Shown piece by piece: positions 15,101 through 15,204 of a stretch of 15,204 bases of DNA (position 1 is its first letter; every line of letters begins with the position of its first letter). Source of the stretch: Candidatus Omnitrophota bacterium (GTDB lineage Bacteria > Omnitrophota > Gorgyraeia > Tantalellales > Tantalellaceae); contig JABMSC010000065.1 of assembly GCA_013204685.1 (NCBI GenBank), positions 1-15,204 on the forward strand. The letters are read 5' to 3'. A program made the position numbers and the translations under genes. The notes beneath the pieces were generated by a model. The model was not told the DNA's origin. It did not search any database and saw only the letters and a list, made by a program, of their open reading frames with translations.

Positions 15101-15204
15101 TTCCTATTGAAACATCCCCGAAATCTACTCTCTCACCCAAAAGTTCGGCTATTCTATTTGTAATATCTGCATAGAGCCTAATCTGCTCTATGTCATGTTC
15201 CGTA
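5502..15204 (-). CDS. Giant multidomain protein with MTase-like, GHKL, PPDK-like, transglutaminase-like and histidine-kinase modules (N-terminus beyond window)
   Basis: The frame runs without a stop from the right edge to the TAA at 5502-5504, giving 3,233 visible residues. A TTG at 15140 can be read as a start, but 21 more in-frame codons lie upstream with a good helical sequence and no stop, so the true start is outside. Blocks in order from the N-terminus: unknown region; methyltransferase-like (13935-14570); first GHKL ATPase (13150-13700); winged-helix-like (12775-12985); about 660 mainly helical residues (to 10790); PPDK-like kinase half (9283-10785); unknown (7660-9283); Cys-His-Asp hydrolase/transferase-like (7335-7660); histidine-kinase-like (6190-7110); C-terminal alpha/beta module (5502-6140). 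Lys-Gln-Gly-Thr-Gly-Glu linkers occur at three block boundaries. I see no membrane helix in the visible part. Such mosaic giants are reported from Omnitrophota. The overall function is unknown; a multi-input signalling or phosphotransfer machine is one inference. Confidence 0.9.
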   Translation of the reverse strand, partial: TEHDIEQIRLYADITNRIAELLGERVDFGDVSIGNENYKVVGKVNPVKRVFIQDGYVLAESALIKGVRMSLLFGYDPHALENALQSMAPEKEIFFKQIAGKTSFIVLLKSLLAKKSKFTMESLGLDGVSLETAENVMVDIDLEAREIHCVIMDICPSIEYLAEKPIPAAGAADSRNAENDLYPRINADKLLQILENMQGEELIEAAAAFLDKRRLAIFKLLIDAGIAKGDLVVEIGSSRNYDYEVLAAMLGAEAVAAERTHAHIDGASYMARKCLLEWIAPDATGATRAALENVYQKITWLKGADGNFLSPGFAVSKPAKLVIMEGVIDSNAFRRHFVPENHEERNIRRLRKAYGLLGEKGQLWVGVFQEGDEVEYYSSIVKRFADSKPDLEMDKIYVELPRLAVSVGEWTGAKLCTMFILRRGDSAAVSAGVTASDAELQGVAGEPETDTSLKQGTGERSDNAGAASGTTKQFLDKTYRFKYDSSVKNRAVRVRRRDMAVDLLMGDLRPSIEGLRSYLARKYPDSDLQPSVQVKEWVRNMFMNSVESIQERAWQVGGEVNGEINISLYAKNSNLFFKISDNGAGMPHGTLTKIFEIAGRGQSTKPAPHSTERLKKDLLQSGAGMALSFLAIDVWWNNGSIEVATKTHHGQARKRVCGKGVPGETIEGNFRKKIGTAFKIQIPLQTPAVNTPDELSPDSDTAMKQGTGEADPTIPLGAASEEPEVEQSAPDLTGTAACVLRDVVTRLPLYYAESVDWLTVSKYTEFFEKFDGSALKEAFNELVEKGILKIINKDHKNNDVYKFTDASSDIISRILDGELKSLLDFAKALLSANEVKGFNAQMSEVRKYVKADPSRGKVEELQLQTLIKYQNEVIDMMFANGVRNDQGETIRPDLRLIQEMLTRAIRFQDNECITTVMNKIPDLPMAETEQEWKELQKFYHEIISILPQEARIFMFYLLVHLSRKGSVIPEDDNPLFDLMKILNKVKMDDCYYFMRRISAYYFRDNSGQVTIGPDHPLRVRTRTGTYGPDMWGVIRDSIHNRLNPGSLELLERFFEYLHTRDISVLTDKGYEVDVFKGDEFPVSSEVFPEKTIEADKTYNLVTRERHMKIMKKLFYHLEGDMGKGLGVVGDTKYEKLRNISDNDLQRIYDTVNMELGESLQVDEHGCSFSGYIYAYRELSRRYKRIPRKSDFAEELVSISRKYGAVRKVMRELTGSAYPAEDSQFYELLTGEAADAALEQIHRVKKAIKRKIFSGEVVYDPAGTQQDFHEEWGRDDIGNAYGGAWVRDEMLGLYLAEFLLTLIENRFIEEASSRFNGIDDNNIAEALMHVMRLSELSTTEGLLSNSFKDHVRTLLMQKHINLSEAKDVMAFMDKEYRNIQRYVSENSKRFIEGVLDAEGIVDKTEREKELYSRVEIMIRHDKVIAEIYRMMRLLGEYYDKKEQEGEALDGAIRTGGPGVKLFGVGVPEEEMEEGGSVGRYHLSAKGIELMRLAREGIPVPEGAIVPTTVLDDAINQRAHEALGILERHLNASGKTKDMQFGSNDNPLIVSVRSGAYSVLPGQMPTVVNVGLCRDTIEGFQQQLIARGLEKEQAGWTAWNSYARFLESYATGVLEIADREFDSAKNRIFKKEKIKNDRESSAELMKTLAGAFEKIIIGKRGTKALPVTADQQFERAVKAVKGSWGKTETYRRSMNIHGDWPGTAVIVQRMVFGNILVGSGAGVIESSSANVKKVGIGGDFVFAGQGEDIAQHRATDVVDIREILENVPWKQQLLDHSGKIGTLLGSRVEIEFTVEMGKVYIVQVRDADPIYKSLESAFMYQPSSRKTLVPTSRVWPLSGGAFRGKVYVLTGRPKDGAKIDAMRKRALKEGCDGIIVITEELTPDLMTRLLAKDENGLPRVGGVITTFGSRRSHPAQMAQISGITMIANARDMQIVRARIGGAYVRISGNKKIKNGDVLSICGVRGFVCEGFLPLSVEDFLEEGRKPDIPFDEFLGGQKTREQVLRSISQLLGIIAKGDGAEKAIRHLRLVKDFHKDMLAFYVPGVLAGIEKTLSMGPENEEHERSKRELTELISKGESSLSSGTITGDMYTLIRKVLTEEEVFQKIEVSEDEIKEVVKREKFTKLKGRNSYSFEIILNDGRIVPIRVAFYDKERYNLDFPDFSLEKNTALRIIELFQEGMLDTHIEELEKAGVEREIVIQALMDSERNNGRPADILTEHINSDSIGTIQRIIAEVGAGNMRKEYVRFAALDDSFAFESMAFVCVEDENYAAVKVRLDVERYPNMRRLGDAPGVQSFVDEEADPESKLRKIKRQTVNVLLRVYDNRPDVYRTLARVFGLRSAGNMTMADMRKELAKIKKEGMDDEKRTMLEELLGITDYTDLTTSILAAFGNLGSRRMFPREIHKDNLAVVRDTEDVTKVVAVSWGTFFKRTSELEVLRHINKVFGVSYSSILSEVEKLYSREDAVAFMRAAYEQTDPSSDGRKVLLRRLRKIQRKIAAGEGDKREEESRKARIQSMLMERLGNPPSVLVETMKKIQSSKINGDICNDYAFRIVEMLREKDIDAWVYGTGGHFYAIAHISGEPDLFVIDGYPQGAGPEGVKLMKRLGGKGYIVAPFHLVDDFYNGTVLSEKEYTVLNRVRMQNREERMRDSAKQKIEPRAGTEDEPSSDTGTPMKQGTGEVNPTPPLKLSSESLTEQATNDEVIRILTALASFGHGTNNATNVSALLQWIITETSLVKLGLGDSHGDLRLFLERIQARCEILASLYAEAREEIRQPKLDSEAIISWKEKAFLIRDRIAEDRKNLESALSEDPQQYFDDKGIRRTQKAVELLHELESILDDRFSLIEGKTSDDVFSLNDIFDNIFNELWETRTGHVKKSHFELRVPDEHIWVRGNRRSITSAICNLAANGLNVAANYRSADDAKVVIEVKPEGGEIVITVQDNGPGIAPEKLKDIWTPFYSTTGGGIGLTEAKLIAEDHGGSISVKSVSAEEVEDSAQESGTTFTIRVARSMEHGARSEERRTPREDNPFIYGMLEAKGVALNFRNKLFSALVSKKVVLAFEDGIGEGDSAMILDVFEKIKREVERLKEAETDKTQKLKYERFLRNLTIITASSEKLPEEVSAHFDKNTEVFVFARKSEREKLEEIEPKVHSTYIDETEYKWDTYYPLPEIVTIALSQYLDSSTLDNVSDTLKSLNIKSTIDDFGALIFTLLPNAKVYDRPGLIKKHAATKRALIAV
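6162..6189. repeat. Heptamer tandem array (GCTCCRT x4) inside the giant gene
   Basis: Four contiguous heptamers read GCTCCGT, GCTCCAT, GCTCCAT, GCTCCGT. They encode the polar linker RSMEHGARSEER between the second GHKL ATPase and the C-terminal module. Seven is not a multiple of three, so gain or loss of one unit would shift the frame and replace the C-terminal module. Confidence 0.85.
6190..7110 (-). other. Histidine-kinase-like module with second GHKL ATPase
   Basis: A candidate His box (SFGHGTNNATNVSALL, His at 7068-7070) begins a long helical pair. It is followed by a complete HATPase: N-box ITSAICNLAANGLNVAA (about 6480-6520), G1 DNGPGI (6375-6392), then TPFYSTT and GGGIGLTEAKLIAEDHGG (6309-6326 and on) and a closing GTTFTIRVAR. 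The His box is non-canonical, with Gly-Thr after the His where Glu/Asp-Leu is usual, so autophosphorylation is plausible but not certain. No receiver domain is visible in the window. Confidence 0.8.
7161..7224 (-). repeat. Interdomain linker repeat, copy A
   Basis: Encodes the PMKQGTGEVNPT linker before the histidine-kinase-like module. By hand alignment it matches copy B (13065-13128) at 50 of 64 bases without gaps and in the same reading frame. Confidence 0.8.
7335..7660 (-). other. Transglutaminase/papain-like Cys-His-Asp segment
   Basis: NGDICNDYAFRIVEMLRE places a Cys (7575-7577) at the start of a helix followed by the kind of strand seen after the nucleophile helix in transglutaminase-like folds. 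A His lies 26 residues later in GTGGHFYAIAHI (7497-7499) and an Asp 17 residues after that in FVIDGYPQ (7446-7448). Order and spacing fit a Cys-His-Asp triad. The family call is inference; peptidase, amidase or inactive binding roles are possible. Confidence 0.5.
9283..10785 (-). other. Pyruvate-phosphate-dikinase-like kinase half (ATP-grasp plus phosphohistidine domain)
   Basis: Landmarks match PPDK rather than PEP synthase: LSAKGIEL with Lys at 10752-10754, then IPVPEGAIV, then VSVRSGAYSVLPGQM with Arg at 10551-10553, then WPGTAVIVQRMVFGN, then GQGEDIA, then IEFTVEMGKVYIVQVRD. The swivel domain follows (PLSGGAFRGKVYVLTG and GVITTFGSRRSHPAQMA) with the catalytic His at 9471-9473. The phosphohistidine pocket is RRSHPAQ rather than the usual TSHAA, a notable change. 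No PEP/pyruvate TIM barrel follows, so phosphate would go to an unknown acceptor. Confidence 0.85.
12775..12985 (-). other. Possible winged-helix domain
   Basis: The pattern is a helix (SKYTEFFEKF), a recognition-like helix (SALKEAFNELVEKGIL), then a strand-turn-strand wing (KIINKDHKNNDVYKFT). It resembles winged-helix folds that bind DNA or proteins. No specific family is recognised. Confidence 0.4.
13065..13128 (-). repeat. Interdomain linker repeat, copy B
   Basis: Encodes the AMKQGTGEADPT linker after the first GHKL ATPase. It aligns without gaps to copy A (50 of 64 bases). Confidence 0.8.
13150..13700 (-). other. First GHKL ATPase domain
   Basis: The N-box is VRNMFMNSVESI (key Asn at 13572-13574), the G1 box DNGAGMPHG (near 13443-13463) and the G2 box SGAGMALSF (13323-13343 and on). 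The segment ends in a GTAFKIQIPL strand. All ATP-binding boxes of the Hsp90/MutL/histidine-kinase superfamily are present. I see no adjacent phosphoacceptor His box, so it may be an ATPase or a kinase acting in trans. KQGTGE linkers flank it on both sides. Confidence 0.85.
13831..13864 (-). repeat. Interdomain linker repeat, copy C (diverged)
   Basis: Encodes the TSLKQGTGER linker between the methyltransferase-like segment and the first GHKL ATPase. The core aligns with copy B at 24 of 34 bases. Confidence 0.65.
13935..14570 (-). other. Class I methyltransferase-like (Rossmann) segment of the giant protein
   Basis: The order GDLVVEIGSSRNYDYEVLAA, then AVAAERTHAHIDGA, then AKLVIMEGVIDS, then GLLGEKGQLWVGVF matches motif I, the acidic second strand, motif IV and the late strands of SAM-dependent methyltransferases. 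Motif I is atypical (EIGSSRN instead of a Gly-X-Gly loop), so SAM binding or activity may be altered. It could also be another Rossmann-type domain. Confidence 0.55.

Noticed and set aside
15138..15140. TTG as the start codon of the giant protein
   Set aside because: The frame continues upstream through 21 more sense codons to the window edge with a helix-like sequence, and no good ribosome-binding site precedes the TTG.
1..15204. CRISPR arrays, transposases, integrases, tRNA or rRNA genes
   Set aside because: I found no regularly spaced direct repeats, no transposase-like proteins and no RNA-gene signatures.

Overview
All four recognisable genes lie on the minus strand. There is no tRNA, rRNA, CRISPR array or insertion sequence. 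From right to left in transcription order they are: (1) one giant open reading frame filling 15204-5502 and still open at the right edge, so at least 3,233 residues; (2) a small three-helix membrane protein (5264-4677); (3) a SpoIIAA-like/STAS-type protein (4491-4036); and (4) a PEP-synthase-like protein with an apparent signal peptide (3859 to the left edge, C-terminus missing). Genes 2, 3 and 4 each have their own sigma70-type promoter with a TATAAT -10 box. Gene 2 is also followed by a good intrinsic terminator, so this is a row of separately transcribed units rather than one operon. Every gap is shorter than 240 bases.

The organism is probably an uncultured bacterium of the Omnitrophota (OP3) type. 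The reasons are the very large mosaic proteins mixing signalling and metabolic modules, the recurring Lys-Gln-Gly-Thr-Gly-Glu interdomain linkers, moderate GC content and canonical promoters and Shine-Dalgarno sites. This is inference from general features; no marker gene is present.

The giant protein reads, N to C: unknown region; methyltransferase-like Rossmann segment; first GHKL ATPase; winged-helix-like segment; long helical region; pyruvate-phosphate-dikinase-like ATP-grasp plus phosphohistidine domain without a PEP/pyruvate barrel; unknown region; Cys-His-Asp transglutaminase/papain-like segment; histidine-kinase-like His box plus second GHKL ATPase; and a C-terminal alpha/beta module. 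Three imperfect copies of a linker repeat, recognisable at the DNA level, separate some of these blocks.

The leftmost gene carries a second, independent set of ATP-grasp and phosphohistidine domains of the PEP-synthase type, preceded by a degenerate Nudix-like segment and a signal peptide. Two phosphohistidine enzymes without a visible PEP/pyruvate barrel, next to histidine-kinase modules and a STAS-like protein, raise the possibility of an unusual phosphotransfer system. The sequence shows the parts but does not prove the link.
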